A stretch of 64,000 bases of DNA. It comes from Altererythrobacter sp. CAU 1644. Its GTDB lineage: Bacteria; Pseudomonadota; Alphaproteobacteria; Sphingomonadales; Sphingomonadaceae. Numbering within the stretch: the first letter of the stretch is position 1; each line of letters begins with the position of its first letter. Shown here one piece after another: positions 51,064 through 60,329 of this stretch. The stretch spans positions 817,001 through 881,000 of the forward strand of contig NZ_CP121106.1 of the NCBI RefSeq assembly GCF_029623755.1, read 5' to 3'. Position numbers and translations under genes: made by a program. The notes under the pieces were generated by a model. The model had not been told where the DNA came from and made no database searches. It saw nothing but the letters and a program-made list of their open reading frames with translations.

Positions 51064-52723
51064 CCGCGAGAAGCAAATGCGCTGCGCCATTTATACGCGC
51101 AAGTCGACCGATGAGGGCTTGGACAAGGAATTCAATAGCCTTGATGCCCAGCGCGAAGCGTGTGCAGCCTATGTCATGAGCCAACAGCATGAGGGTTGGA
51201 CGCTTATCCCTGATCTCTACGACGATGGGGGCCACTCGGGCGGCACCTTGGAGCGCCCTGCACTTAAACAGCTCTTAGCCGATGTTGAGAACGGCAAGGT
51301 GGATGTGGTCGTCGTCTATAAGATCGATCGTTTAACGCGGAGCCTGGCGGACTTTGCCAAGATCGTAGATGTACTGGACGAGGCTGAAGCTTCATTCGTG
51401 AGCGTGACTCAGGCCTTCTCTACAACTAGTTCAATGGGCCGGTTGACCCTGAATGTGCTGCTTTCCTTTGCACAGTTTGAACGCGAGGTCGGAGCGGAGC
51501 GCATTCGGGACAAGATCGCGGCATCCAAGGCGAAAGGCATGTGGATGGGAGGCGGTTTGCCGCTTGGCTACGACGCTGTTGAGCGCAAGCTCGTTCCCCT
51601 TCCTGAGGAGGCCGAGACTGTCCGAATAATCATGCAGCGCTATCTCAAGTCGAGCTCAATCAGATCACTTGTGCAGGAGCTGGAGCGCGACGGCTTTGTC
51701 AGCAAAAGGCGCGTGTCAAAGAAAGGAAACGTATCAGGCGGCTTGCCCTTCAGGCGCGGCGCACTCAAATGGCTCTTATCCAACCCGATCTATGTCGGAA
51801 AGATCAGGCACAAGGATAAAGTCTATCCCGGTCTGCACGAGGCGATTATTGATCGTGAGTTGTTCGATGCTGTCCAGGAAAAACTGAAAGCAAACACAAC
51901 ATCAGATGGTAAAGCGGGATCGCATCGAAGGGTATCACTGCTGGCCGGCATGATCCGAGATGATCGCGGTAGACCCATGTCGCCCACTCACACGCAGAAC
52001 CATGGTAGACGCTACACTTACTACGCTTCCAACCTCAACGATGATCCAGGCGCGCCAGCATTAAGATTACCTGCTGGCGAAATCGAACAGTCAGTTCGTA
52101 GCGCAGTGGCCCAATGGCTGAATGACCAACCCAACCTGCAAAAGCTGGCCGAAGGTCAACCAGCAGACAGGAAGCAGTCGATCTTTGAGAAGGCCGGTGA
52201 GCTGTCTGTTGACATCCAAAGCGCACCAAACGGAGAAGCACGCGCTGATCTAAGGAAGCTGAAGCTCAAAATATCAGTCAGCGATAAACGCATCAAAGGC
52301 ACCTTTAGCCCTAGCGAGGCACTGGACCTTGAGGATGAAGAGCATGCAGAGCGAACCGTAGCTCAGTTTGCTGTCCCGATTGATCGCCAGACTTATGGCC
52401 ACGAACCGCGTCTGCGATTGGTCCCTACCCTCCAAGACAAGGTCGAACGAGACCAACGCATGGTGGAGCTACTTGGCCGGGCCTTTCAAGCCCGCGATGC
52501 TCTGCTCGCGATGAGTGAATCCGAGACGAAGTCGATGAAGACCACCCGGCTCAGGCATCTCCAGCGGCTAGCAAGACTGAGTTACCTCGACCCTAGCATC
52601 GTGCGCGGTATCCTGCATGGAACGCAGCCTAAGAAAATCAGCGCACGCAGCCTGTGGCGCATGGGAGATCTCCCATTGCGCTGGGCAGACCAGCGAAGGG
52701 CCCTGAGCTTCGATCCTTCCTAA
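51056..52723 (+). CDS. Large serine recombinase
   Basis: A 555-residue site-specific recombinase. The N-terminal resolvase domain starts with the catalytic Ser17 in IYTRKSTDEG. VVVYKIDRLTRSLADF and LLSFAQFEREVGAERIRDKI give the conserved Arg/Asp residues and helix E. A recombinase domain follows (about 175-280, GLPLGYD then PIYVGKIRHKDKVYPGLH). The middle lacks the Cys4 zinc ribbon of many large serine integrases. The C-terminal segment is charged. It is paired with DUF2924 and lies 185 bp from the 3' end of tRNA-Lys, suggesting an integration module, now short on cargo. Confidence 0.9.
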   Translation: MASREKQMRCAIYTRKSTDEGLDKEFNSLDAQREACAAYVMSQQHEGWTLIPDLYDDGGHSGGTLERPALKQLLADVENGKVDVVVVYKIDRLTRSLADFAKIVDVLDEAEASFVSVTQAFSTTSSMGRLTLNVLLSFAQFEREVGAERIRDKIAASKAKGMWMGGGLPLGYDAVERKLVPLPEEAETVRIIMQRYLKSSSIRSLVQELERDGFVSKRRVSKKGNVSGGLPFRRGALKWLLSNPIYVGKIRHKDKVYPGLHEAIIDRELFDAVQEKLKANTTSDGKAGSHRRVSLLAGMIRDDRGRPMSPTHTQNHGRRYTYYASNLNDDPGAPALRLPAGEIEQSVRSAVAQWLNDQPNLQKLAEGQPADRKQSIFEKAGELSVDIQSAPNGEARADLRKLKLKISVSDKRIKGTFSPSEALDLEDEEHAERTVAQFAVPIDRQTYGHEPRLRLVPTLQDKVERDQRMVELLGRAFQARDALLAMSESETKSMKTTRLRHLQRLARLSYLDPSIVRGILHGTQPKKISARSLWRMGDLPLRWADQRRALSFDPS

Positions 52724-52907
52724 ATCAAAGCAGTAGGTCACTAAATCGAGCGCGGAGAACTTAGCTCGTTCTCGCCTCGAATGAGTTGGTCAGCGGGTCT
52801 CCGCTTCCAGCCCTATTCGTATCCAACCCAGCAAAGCCCCGGAATTGCGGGCACAATCTGGACCGAACCAGATGTCCAAACAGGACACGGAGCTTTAAGG
52901 AGAATGG

Positions 52908-52983
52908 TGGTGAGCCCTGCTGGGCTCGAACCAGCGACCTACTGATTAAAAGTCAGTTGCTCTACCGACTGAGCTAAGGGCCC
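52908..52983 (-). tRNA. tRNA-Lys (anticodon TTT)
   Basis: A 76-nt cloverleaf on the minus strand: acceptor GGGCCCT pairs with AGGGCTC (one G-U), D stem GCTC/GAGC, anticodon stem ACTGA/TCAGT with loop CTTTTAA and anticodon TTT at 52948-52950, T stem GCTGG/CCAGC with loop TTCGAGC. Discriminator A and an encoded CCA are present. The 3' end faces the serine recombinase. Confidence 0.95.
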
Positions 52984-53027
52984 ACCTGACAAGTGCTGAC
53001 CCGGCACAGGCCGTGGAGCACGTGCGG

Positions 53028-53528
53028 TCAACTAGGGACGCGGCGGGGCCGGGTCAAGCGTGCAAATAGCTGCGCGACGGTCGCGCCCGAAATCGGGTCG
53101 CGCCATTCGCCCGCGATGGTGTGCGCGGGGCCGAGAACGAAGTCCCGGCGCCGGAATTCGGGATGCGGGACGGCCAGCCTGTCGCTCTGCCAATGGCCCT
53201 CGCTCCACAGGATCAGGTCGCAATCGAGCACGCGGTCGCCCCAGCGCTGGCCGGAACGGCGACCGAATTCGCGCTCCATGCGCTTGAGTGCGGACAGCAT
53301 GGCCTCCGGGTCGAGCTCCGTCTCGACGATCGCCGCGGCATTCGCAAAGCGGCGCTGCGCCGGGCCGAGCGGCGCGGTGTCGATAACCGGCGAGCGCGCC
53401 GTGACCGTCCCCAGTGCGGCCAGTTCTTCCATCGCGGCCGCCACCACTTCGCGCGGCGAACCCACTCGGTGTCGCCGCCGGTTGGAACCCAGCGCGACCA
53501 GGTATCGAGATGCGCTTGCGCCGTTCAT
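53028..53528 (-). CDS. folK: 2-amino-4-hydroxy-6-hydroxymethyldihydropteridine diphosphokinase
   Basis: A 166-residue HPPK that transfers pyrophosphate from ATP to the pterin in folate synthesis. Markers are YLVALGSNRRR at the start, NAAAIVETELDP, and the Mg/ATP-binding signature RWGDRVLDCDLILW. Length is normal. The gene lies directly beyond tRNA-Lys and marks the return to core chromosome. No other folate gene is adjacent. Confidence 0.93.
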   Translation of the reverse strand: MNGASASRYLVALGSNRRRHRVGSPREVVAAAMEELAALGTVTARSPVIDTAPLGPAQRRFANAAAIVETELDPEAMLSALKRMEREFGRRSGQRWGDRVLDCDLILWSEGHWQSDRLAVPHPEFRRRDFVLGPAHTIAGEWRDPISGATVAQLFARLTRPRRVPS

Positions 53529-53577
53529 GGCAGCGCCCTAGCTACTTCGCCACAAAGAGCAAACGGGAGAATCGTGG

Positions 53578-54999
53578 ATGAAGTTGAAGGCGTTCTTGCT
53601 GGCCGGGGTACTGGCTGTCGCAGGCCAGGCTGTCGCCCAGGATTCCTCACCCCGCGCGCTCACTGCGCACGAACAGCGCATGCGCGACATCTATCGTGAC
53701 ATCATCGCTTTTCGCACCGCCAAGGGGCACGACCAGGTCGACGAGATGGTTGCCTACCTCACCGGGCGACTTTCCGAAGCAGGCTTCGCCAATGAAGATC
53801 TGATGGTGACCGACTACGATAGCGAGGGCACCCCGACGCAGGGATTGGTCGTACGCTATCGCGGCAACGGCAGTTCGGGCGAGAAGCCGATCGTGCTGCT
53901 GGCGCATATGGACGTGGTCGACGCCCTGCCCGAAGACTGGGTCCGCGACCCTTTCACCCTGACCGAGGAGGGTGGCTATTTCTACGGTCGCGGCACGATG
54001 GACAACAAGTACGGCGTCGCCAACCTCACCGGGACCTTCATCCGGTTGAAGGAGGAGGGCTGGACGCCGAACCGCGACCTCTATCTGGTGTTCTCGGGCG
54101 ATGAGGAAACCGGGATGATCTCCACCCGCGCGCAGGCCAAGTGGGTGGCGGAGAATGTCGATCCGGCTTTCATCCTCAACAGCGATGCTGGCGGGATCGG
54201 CCTCGATGACGAATTCCAGCCGCTGGCGCAGCGCGTGCAGGCGGCAGAGAAGACCTTTGCCACCTGGGAACTGACGATCACCAATCCGGGCGGCCACTCC
54301 TCGCGCCCGCGCACCGATAATGCGATCTACGAACTGTCCGAGGCCGTGCTGAAGATCCGCGACCACGAGTTCCCGGTGCAGGCGACGCCGCTGACACGCA
54401 GCTATTTCGGCGCGCTCGGCCAGGCCGTGCCCGGCCCGTTGGGCGTGGCCATGCGGACCTTCGCCGCAGATCCCACCGATGCGGATGCGATCGCCACGCT
54501 GCAGGCCAACCCCGAAACCAAGGGCTCGCTGAGCACGACTTGCGTCGCCACGATGCTGCGCGGCGGCCACGCGGAAAATGCGTTGCCCCAGAGCGCGACG
54601 GCAACGGTCAACTGCCGCATTTTCCCGGGTATCGGGGCGGCTGCGACCGAGGCGACCCTCCGCGAAGTTACTGGCAACAACGACATCGCCTTCAAGCTGA
54701 TGACCAACGTCACCGAGAGCCCCGAAAGCACTCTGCGCGACGACGTGCGCGCTGCCCTGGAGAAATCGCTGGCGCAGCGCTTCGGTCGCCCGATCCCGAT
54801 CCTGCCCTACATGGAATCGGGCGGGACCGACGGCATGCACTACCGGACGCTCGGCTATGACACCGTGGCGATCTCAGCGGGCAGCAGCCGACCGCAAGAC
54901 ATGTTCGCGCACGGACTGAACGAACGCATGCGGGTCGACGCCTACTACGGCGGGCTCGACCACTGGACCATTATCCTGAAGGAACTCGCTGGAGGCTGA
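53578..54999 (+). CDS. Exported M20-family metallopeptidase
   Basis: A 473-residue dizinc peptidase/deacylase of the M20/M25/M40 family. A signal peptide (MKLKAFLLAGVLAVAGQAVA) predicts export. Metal and catalytic residues are His110 and Asp112 (LLAHMDVV), Asp142 (GTMDNKYG), Glu176/Glu177 (SGDEETG) and a late His in GGTDGMHY. A dimerisation domain sits in the middle (GGHSSRP). Substrate may be a dipeptide or acyl amino acid. Confidence 0.92.
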   Translation: MKLKAFLLAGVLAVAGQAVAQDSSPRALTAHEQRMRDIYRDIIAFRTAKGHDQVDEMVAYLTGRLSEAGFANEDLMVTDYDSEGTPTQGLVVRYRGNGSSGEKPIVLLAHMDVVDALPEDWVRDPFTLTEEGGYFYGRGTMDNKYGVANLTGTFIRLKEEGWTPNRDLYLVFSGDEETGMISTRAQAKWVAENVDPAFILNSDAGGIGLDDEFQPLAQRVQAAEKTFATWELTITNPGGHSSRPRTDNAIYELSEAVLKIRDHEFPVQATPLTRSYFGALGQAVPGPLGVAMRTFAADPTDADAIATLQANPETKGSLSTTCVATMLRGGHAENALPQSATATVNCRIFPGIGAAATEATLREVTGNNDIAFKLMTNVTESPESTLRDDVRAALEKSLAQRFGRPIPILPYMESGGTDGMHYRTLGYDTVAISAGSSRPQDMFAHGLNERMRVDAYYGGLDHWTIILKELAGG

Positions 55000-55006
55000 G
55001 CCGCGC

Positions 55007-55870
55007 TCAGATATCCTCGCAGATGCGCCCGTAAAGCTGCGGGCGGCGATCGCGAAAGAACCCCATTCCCGCACGGTGTTTGGCCGCGCGATCGAGATCG
55101 AGCGTCGCCACCAACACGCCCTCCTCGGTCTTGCCGAATTCCTCGATCTTGTCGCCCCACTCGTCGGTAATGAAGCTGTGGCCGTAGAAGGCCTGCTCAC
55201 TACCGGTTTCGGCCTCGGCTCCGATCCGGTTCGCGGCAATCACCGGCATGCAGTTCGACACCGCATGGCCCAGCATTGCGCGCTGCCACATCCGCGACGT
55301 GTCGAGATCGGCGTCATAGGGCTCCGAGCCGATCGCGGTGGGGTAGAACAGCAGTTCGGCGCCCATCAGCGCCATCACCCGCGCGCACTCGGGATACCAT
55401 TGGTCCCAGCAGATGCCGACGCCGATGCGGGTGCCCATGACGTCCCACACCTTGAACCCGTCATTGCCGGGGCGGAAATAGTACTTCTCTTCGTACCCCG
55501 GCCCATCGGGAATGTGGCTCTTGCGATAGGTGCCCATGACCTCGCCATCCGCATCGATCATGGCGAGGGTGTTGTAAAAATGGTGCCCGTCGCGCTCGAA
55601 GAAGCTGGTCGGGATTGCGACCTTCAGCTTCTTCGCGAGTTCGGTCATCGCGATGACCGAAGGATGGTCAAGCGTCGGGCGGGCCAGCGCAAACAGCGCC
55701 TCTTCTTCGGTCTTGCAGAAATAGGGGCCGGAGAAGAGTTCGGGCGGCAGGATGATCTGCGCGCCCTGCGCCGCCGCCTGCTCCACCAGCGCGGCGACGG
55801 CGGCGATGTTTTCACTCTCGTCAGCTCGCCCTAGCGCAAGCTGGAGGGCAGCTACGGTGATCTCTCTCAT
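55007..55870 (-). CDS. aguB: N-carbamoylputrescine amidase
   Basis: A 287-residue carbon-nitrogen hydrolase (nitrilase superfamily) that turns N-carbamoylputrescine into putrescine, CO2 and ammonia. The Glu44-Lys117-Cys154 triad is visible in PPELFSGPYF, YRKSHIPDGPGY and GICWDQWYPE. The long family stretches around the triad favour AguB over other amidases. An agmatine deiminase gene is not in the window. The gene converges on the M20 peptidase gene with 7 bp between. Confidence 0.92.
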   Translation of the reverse strand: MREITVAALQLALGRADESENIAAVAALVEQAAAQGAQIILPPELFSGPYFCKTEEEALFALARPTLDHPSVIAMTELAKKLKVAIPTSFFERDGHHFYNTLAMIDADGEVMGTYRKSHIPDGPGYEEKYYFRPGNDGFKVWDVMGTRIGVGICWDQWYPECARVMALMGAELLFYPTAIGSEPYDADLDTSRMWQRAMLGHAVSNCMPVIAANRIGAEAETGSEQAFYGHSFITDEWGDKIEEFGKTEEGVLVATLDLDRAAKHRAGMGFFRDRRPQLYGRICEDI

Positions 55871-55895
55871 GCCAAGCCTTTCATGGCAGTGGCGT

Positions 55896-56639
55896 CTATT
55901 TCTCCTTTAGCGCGAAGTCCACTTGAACCGACACGCGGCTGCGCGTCTGGCCCGGCATGATGGCAGAGCTTGCATCATTGGCAGACTGCTCCATCGCCTC
56001 GACATAGGCGGTGCGGACCGGCGGAGGCGGCGCACCGGGGAGATAGCGATTGCCCTGCGCCCCGCCGCCGTCGCGGATGGTAAGTACGCGGCTGATCTCC
56101 ATGCCAGCAGCCTCGGCATAGGCTTCGGCGCGTGACTTGGCGGCCTTGAAGGCTTCGCCATAGGCAGCGTTGGCGGCTTTCTCGCTGTCCGAGATGCGCA
56201 GGTCCGGGCCGGAAAGGACGTTGGCGCCGGCCTCGGTCGCTGCGGTCAGCGCAGCCCCGGCCTTCTCGACATCGCGTACGGTCACGGCGACGACATTGCT
56301 GGCCTGGAACTGGCCCTTGTTCGGACCCCAATCGACCTTCTGGATGCCGACGGTGCGGGTCTGGATATCCTTCTCAGCGACGCCCGCCGACTTGAGCGCT
56401 GCGACCACTTCGGCGATGTCCTTGGCGTTGGCCTCCGAGGCGGAAGTGGCGCTGCGCGACCAGCTGTTGATGCCGACCTGGAAGAAGGCCTCGTCGGGGC
56501 GGATCTCGCTTTCGCCGGTGGCCGAGACCGACAGCAGCGTCTCGTCATGATCGACACCACGCGGGTCGAAGGGCGCGTCGCCGCAGGCGGCGAGGCCGAG
56601 CGGCAGACAGGCGGCAAGGGCAAGGGATTTGTAGTTCAT
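55896..56639 (-). CDS. SIMPL-domain (DUF541) lipoprotein
   Basis: A 247-residue envelope protein. A signal peptide with lipobox LAAC (Cys20) is followed by the SIMPL/DUF541 domain: LLSVSATGESEIRPDEAFFQVG and the central ANAAYGEAFKAAKSRAEAYA, typical of this family of beta-alpha proteins. Family roles are loosely linked to oxidative or envelope stress. It lies 26 bp upstream of aguB and may be co-transcribed. Confidence 0.87.
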   Translation of the reverse strand: MNYKSLALAACLPLGLAACGDAPFDPRGVDHDETLLSVSATGESEIRPDEAFFQVGINSWSRSATSASEANAKDIAEVVAALKSAGVAEKDIQTRTVGIQKVDWGPNKGQFQASNVVAVTVRDVEKAGAALTAATEAGANVLSGPDLRISDSEKAANAAYGEAFKAAKSRAEAYAEAAGMEISRVLTIRDGGGAQGNRYLPGAPPPPVRTAYVEAMEQSANDASSAIMPGQTRSRVSVQVDFALKEK

Positions 56640-56750
56640 GGCGGCTCTCCCGGCGACGCCGGGATGGCGCCGCGCAGGATGGCCTTATTTCGGCCATAAT
56701 CTGAATGGCGACTTAATGTTACCCTATATCATTTGATGCAAGCTGTTGAC

Positions 56751-57587
56751 TCACGGGCGCTTTTTGAACAGCAGGGTCATGCGGTCGCTTTCGCCGATGG
56801 CCTTCTTCGCCTCATCCTGCGAGGCCCACCGCGGCGGGATCTGCCAAACTCCGCCTTCGTGATCGGCGGTATCCTTGGGATTGGCGTTTATCTCGCTACT
56901 CGCGACCAGCTCAAAACCATGCGCCTCCACAAGCTTAATGACGTCTTCCTGCCGCATGTAGCCATTGTTGCCATCGGCGTAGGAATAGGGCGCATCTGCC
57001 CGGGCCCGGTGCTGTACGATTCCCAGCATGCCATCGTTTTTCAGCAGCTTGCGAAAATTGCTCAATTCCTCTGGCACCAAGCCCCATCGATGGAGATTGT
57101 GCATCATCCGGAACACCAACACCCGATCGGCGGTCCCGTGCATTTCCTCTGGTATGTAGATCGTGTTGAGGCCCTCGATCTTCGCGGCATTCTCGATCGA
57201 ATTCTTTTCCATGTCCTCGCGGGTTAGCCTCGGGAAAACCTCGGGGAAGACGCGTTGACGGGCCTGCCCCTCCGGCGAACCACCTTCGAATGTGCGGATT
57301 GTGGCAACATAGGTGCCTTTCGATCCGAGATAGGGGACCAGAATCTTGGTGTACCAGCCCGGCGGCGGCACATAATCAACCACTGTCATTCCCGGCTTGA
57401 TTTGGAAGAACTCGATCGTTTCGACCGGGTGGCGGTATTGATCACGCTCGCGATCCTCGCCGCGCCAATCCGCAGCCACGGCGGCTTCTAACGCCGCTCG
57501 CGTTTCACTCTCACTGTGATGATCCGCGGCAGCCGGAGCGGCGAAAGCCATCGTGCAGGCGGCGGCGGCAAAAAGTAACTTTTTCAT
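56751..57587 (-). CDS. Exported class I methyltransferase-like protein
   Basis: A 278-residue protein with a methyltransferase-like core (QIKPGMTVVDYVPPPGWYTKIL, VFRMMHNLHRWG, FRKLLKNDGMLGIVQHRA) preceded by a clear signal peptide (MKKLLFAAAACTMAFAAPAAA). It resembles the predicted methyltransferases of COG4798. The SAM-binding glycine motif is altered: VDYVPPPGW replaces D-x-G-x-G-x-G. Periplasm contains little SAM, so catalysis there is puzzling and the fold may have another role. Confidence 0.8.
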   Translation of the reverse strand: MKKLLFAAAACTMAFAAPAAADHHSESETRAALEAAVAADWRGEDRERDQYRHPVETIEFFQIKPGMTVVDYVPPPGWYTKILVPYLGSKGTYVATIRTFEGGSPEGQARQRVFPEVFPRLTREDMEKNSIENAAKIEGLNTIYIPEEMHGTADRVLVFRMMHNLHRWGLVPEELSNFRKLLKNDGMLGIVQHRARADAPYSYADGNNGYMRQEDVIKLVEAHGFELVASSEINANPKDTADHEGGVWQIPPRWASQDEAKKAIGESDRMTLLFKKRP

Positions 57588-57694
57588 GTTGCGGTCCTAA
57601 CCCAGATGCATGCAGCTCCTGTTCTAGACCTTGCAGGAGCGATGACAAGTGTTCCGCTCACGCCTATCTCTTGGTTACAAAGGAGAATGATCGA

Positions 57695-58228
57695 ATGACA
57701 CAGGCCATTATCGCTGGTGGATGTTTCTGGTGCACCGAGGCGGTCTTCCGCGACGTTGTGGGCGTAAGCGAGGTCGAAAGCGGCTATATCGGCGGCACGG
57801 TGGAGAACCCGACCTACAAGGAAGTGTGTTCAGGCACGACCGGCCATGCCGAAGCGATCCGCGTCACCTTCGACCCGCACACGATCTCGCTCGCCGAGAT
57901 CCTCGATGTCTTCATGGGGACGCACGACCCGACGCAGCTCAACCGCCAGGGCAACGATGTCGGCACGCAATACCGCAGCGCGATCTTCCTCAGCGACGAC
58001 CTCGCCCATGACGACGCCGAAGCGGCGATCGCCCGCTGGAATAGCGAGCATTCGGGCCAGAACGCGGTGACCACGATCGAAGGCCCGGCCAAATGGTATC
58101 CGGCCGAAGACTACCACCAGGAGTATTGGGAAGGCGAAGGCCAGCGCAATCCCTATTGCCTGGCGGTGATCCCGCCCAAGCTGATGAAACTGAGGAAGAG
58201 CTTCCAGGACAAGGTCAAGGCGGACTGA
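57695..58228 (+). CDS. msrA: Peptide-methionine (S)-S-oxide reductase MsrA (copy 2)
   Basis: A 177-residue MsrA with catalytic motif GGCFWCTEAVF, the common type that has a second Cys in the motif, and GHAEAIRVTFDP. No leader peptide. ATG at 57695 follows AGGAG by 9 nt; a frame runs 8 codons upstream. It is divergent from the exported methyltransferase-like gene. It is distinct from copy 1 at 33043, whose motif is GGCFWGM and which is operonic with msrB. Confidence 0.93.
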   Translation: MTQAIIAGGCFWCTEAVFRDVVGVSEVESGYIGGTVENPTYKEVCSGTTGHAEAIRVTFDPHTISLAEILDVFMGTHDPTQLNRQGNDVGTQYRSAIFLSDDLAHDDAEAAIARWNSEHSGQNAVTTIEGPAKWYPAEDYHQEYWEGEGQRNPYCLAVIPPKLMKLRKSFQDKVKAD

Positions 58229-58557
58229 AGCATCCTCACAAATCCTACGCGATGGAACACATGGAACACGGTCCAAGGCTGAAAAGCCCCTTTCCGTGAC
58301 TGTAGCGGCCCAAACTGTGGCGTTACGCGCACAAGTGTGACTCTGGGACGCCCAATGTGTCAGCTTATTCGGCCGAAGTGTGACCCACCGGCGCATACGC
58401 TTTCGCCAGTTGCCAATGCTTGCCGGGGATGATGTTGACACGATGAAAGAGCCGGTGCTGCGTCACACGAGAGCGCGCAGCACAACGAACCATGGCACTG
58501 CCGGCGACGAGTAGGAAAGCTCGAACGTCTCTTTACGACCCAATTGCGGACATCCCG
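58229..58557. other. Intergenic region, no supported gene
   Basis: Contains GTGTGAC-like repeats (near 58335 and 58377). On the minus strand an open stretch reads NIIPGKHWQLAKAYAPVGHT before a stop, protein-like but without a visible start or ribosome-binding site. It may be a remnant of a mobile or dispersed sequence. Confidence 0.4.
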
Positions 58558-58941
58558 TCAGCATGGGCTTTGAGAACGTCGCTGGTAATCGCGAATAATC
58601 CCGTTCGGTCCAAACACAATCCGAATGACCGGCCTGCCACCACTCCAGATCACTCGATAGAAGTGCTCCTTGCCGCCGCTTAACTGCCACTCGCCCTCAG
58701 CAACCGATGCAACCATCGGAATTCTCAGGACCATGCCCACTTTGTGTTGCTCATATCGAAGGGGGAGAATTTCAGAGCTAGGTCCAATCCGAACACCAGC
58801 CCGCTCGACGCTCAAATGAGGTGCGTCGGGTGCGACGTAACATCCCAACACAGGAGCAGGGTCAACAGCGTCCGGTTCAGGGAAGTCTGCGCATCCGAAT
58901 AGAACCAGTGCCCCTGCAAGGTACAAAAGTTGTTTGACCAT
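58558..58941 (-). CDS. Small hypothetical lipoprotein
   Basis: A 127-residue lipoprotein with signal peptide MVKQLLYLAGALVLFGC (lipobox LFGC, Cys17) and a mature beta-rich region (LRIPMVASVAEGEWQLSGG, VIWSGGRPVIRIVFGPNG). Two more cysteines could form a disulfide. No family recognised. It lies 111 bp downstream of the TonB-domain-like gene on the same strand. Confidence 0.65.
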   Translation of the reverse strand: MVKQLLYLAGALVLFGCADFPEPDAVDPAPVLGCYVAPDAPHLSVERAGVRIGPSSEILPLRYEQHKVGMVLRIPMVASVAEGEWQLSGGKEHFYRVIWSGGRPVIRIVFGPNGIIRDYQRRSQSPC

Positions 58942-59052
58942 AGAGCTTGAAGCGTAACGTTGGTCAAATGCCAGTCAATGTCCGCTTTCCACCCCATCTC
59001 AGACATTAGGAAGTTGAAAATCGGGCATGTCTTCTTACGATCCTGGTTGCGA

Positions 59053-59757
59053 TCAGTCAGGACTTTTAGCCGAAAGGGCGAAACGAACCTCAAGCGCTCG
59101 AACATGAGCGACCGGCTGTTCATCGACTGAAAGGGGTTCCGTAACCTGCATTCCCTTTAGTTGCTGACAGGCAGCAATTCCGTAGCCTGCTTTGACATCA
59201 ACTTGCTTGAGTGCGGCGCAATCTGCCACAGTACCCGTTGGATCGATGGCGACATTGACCCGCTGATCGACAAAATCGTGGTCAACTTCCGGTAAAGCCT
59301 CGACGTCAAAAGTGACCATCGGCCAAGCGACGATTTGAGATTCTCGGGCTGACTCCAGTTGTGGAGGCCGCGACCCGCGCCTAGCAATTGTGCCTACCAC
59401 TGTGAATGTGATTTCCGATGCAACAAGCCGATCAATTTGCATTCCTTGCTCCGAGCCCGCCAAGACGTATTTGATAAATGCACGGACGACCCCGTAGGTA
59501 TTTTCGCCGACCTCGCTTTGCGCTGGCGTAAATCTGGCGTTGCGCTGAAGGTTACAAATGTCTTGGCCCAGCTCATTAGCGCCGACAACAGTCAGCACTA
59601 CGCAACTCAATCGCTGACCTTTGGGGTCAACAGCAATTTCAACGAGGGCAGCTGCTGACTGACCATTGAGCATGGCATCGCGTGGATAAGAACCATAGTC
59701 CGGTTCAATCGCAGGCGCGGTTAGCATGCCGCTGGCTGCGGCTAAGAGAGAAATCAT
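59053..59757 (-). CDS. Protein with two TonB-C-like repeats
   Basis: A 234-residue protein, possibly exported (short hydrophobic start MISLLAAASGMLTAPA). Two segments follow the TonB C-terminal pattern of strand, IDP-G, Cys and a later Cys: ALVEIAVDPKGQRLSCVVL with a later CNLQRNARFTPA, and VNVAIDPTGTVADCAALK with a later CQQLKG. No membrane anchor or Pro-rich linker is present, so it is not a classical energy transducer. It may be a periplasmic decoy or a ligand-binding duplicate of the fold. Confidence 0.6.
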   Translation of the reverse strand: MISLLAAASGMLTAPAIEPDYGSYPRDAMLNGQSAAALVEIAVDPKGQRLSCVVLTVVGANELGQDICNLQRNARFTPAQSEVGENTYGVVRAFIKYVLAGSEQGMQIDRLVASEITFTVVGTIARRGSRPPQLESARESQIVAWPMVTFDVEALPEVDHDFVDQRVNVAIDPTGTVADCAALKQVDVKAGYGIAACQQLKGMQVTEPLSVDEQPVAHVRALEVRFALSAKSPD

Positions 59758-59843
59758 TGATTAGATTTACTGCAGAAATCTAAGGAGCACAATTTCCGCT
59801 TCCCACCCAATTGCGGACATCACTCGTCAATCCGGATGTCTCG

Positions 59844-60329
59844 CTAGAAGCGCGCGCTGATCGCCAGGATCAGCAAGACCAGAGACACGGTGCAGGCAAG
59901 TGTTCGCAGGTGGTTCCAGAGTGTCCACCTGGCCAGATATGTGGCCCACATCGCTTCCCCGTCAGGCCCCTTTGCATCGGTGGCCTCCAGCCGATTGTTG
60001 AGCGGAACATTGCCTGCGACCGTCACGACAAACATGCCGAGGACGTAGAGACCGCTCCCCAGCAGCGCCCATCCTGCACCGGGCACTGACGGCTCCAGCA
60101 GGGTCAATACTACCAGCGCGGCCGCGGCGAGCGAGCTTGCGAAGAATATCGGCAGGAAAATCGATTTCAGGATCACGCGATTGATCGACTGCATCGCGAG
60201 CATTCCGGCCGGGGCGGCGATTTCATCCAGCGATCGCATCACGAAAGTAGAGAAGGTGAAATAGACCCCGGCCATAATCGCAACCGAGATGACGGTGAAC
60301 CAGAGCAAACCATCGATCACAACTCCCAC
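59844..60329 (-). CDS. DUF1772 membrane protein
   Basis: A 161-residue protein with four hydrophobic segments and the DUF1772 pattern, with NVPLNNRLE in the third loop and a WTLWNHLRTLAC-like fourth helix start (the family includes fungal anthrone oxygenase-like proteins). The start is GTG, with a perfect AGGAGG 5 nt upstream. Function in bacteria is uncertain. Apparently monocistronic. Confidence 0.85.
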   Translation of the reverse strand: MGVVIDGLLWFTVISVAIMAGVYFTFSTFVMRSLDEIAAPAGMLAMQSINRVILKSIFLPIFFASSLAAAALVVLTLLEPSVPGAGWALLGSGLYVLGMFVVTVAGNVPLNNRLEATDAKGPDGEAMWATYLARWTLWNHLRTLACTVSLVLLILAISARF

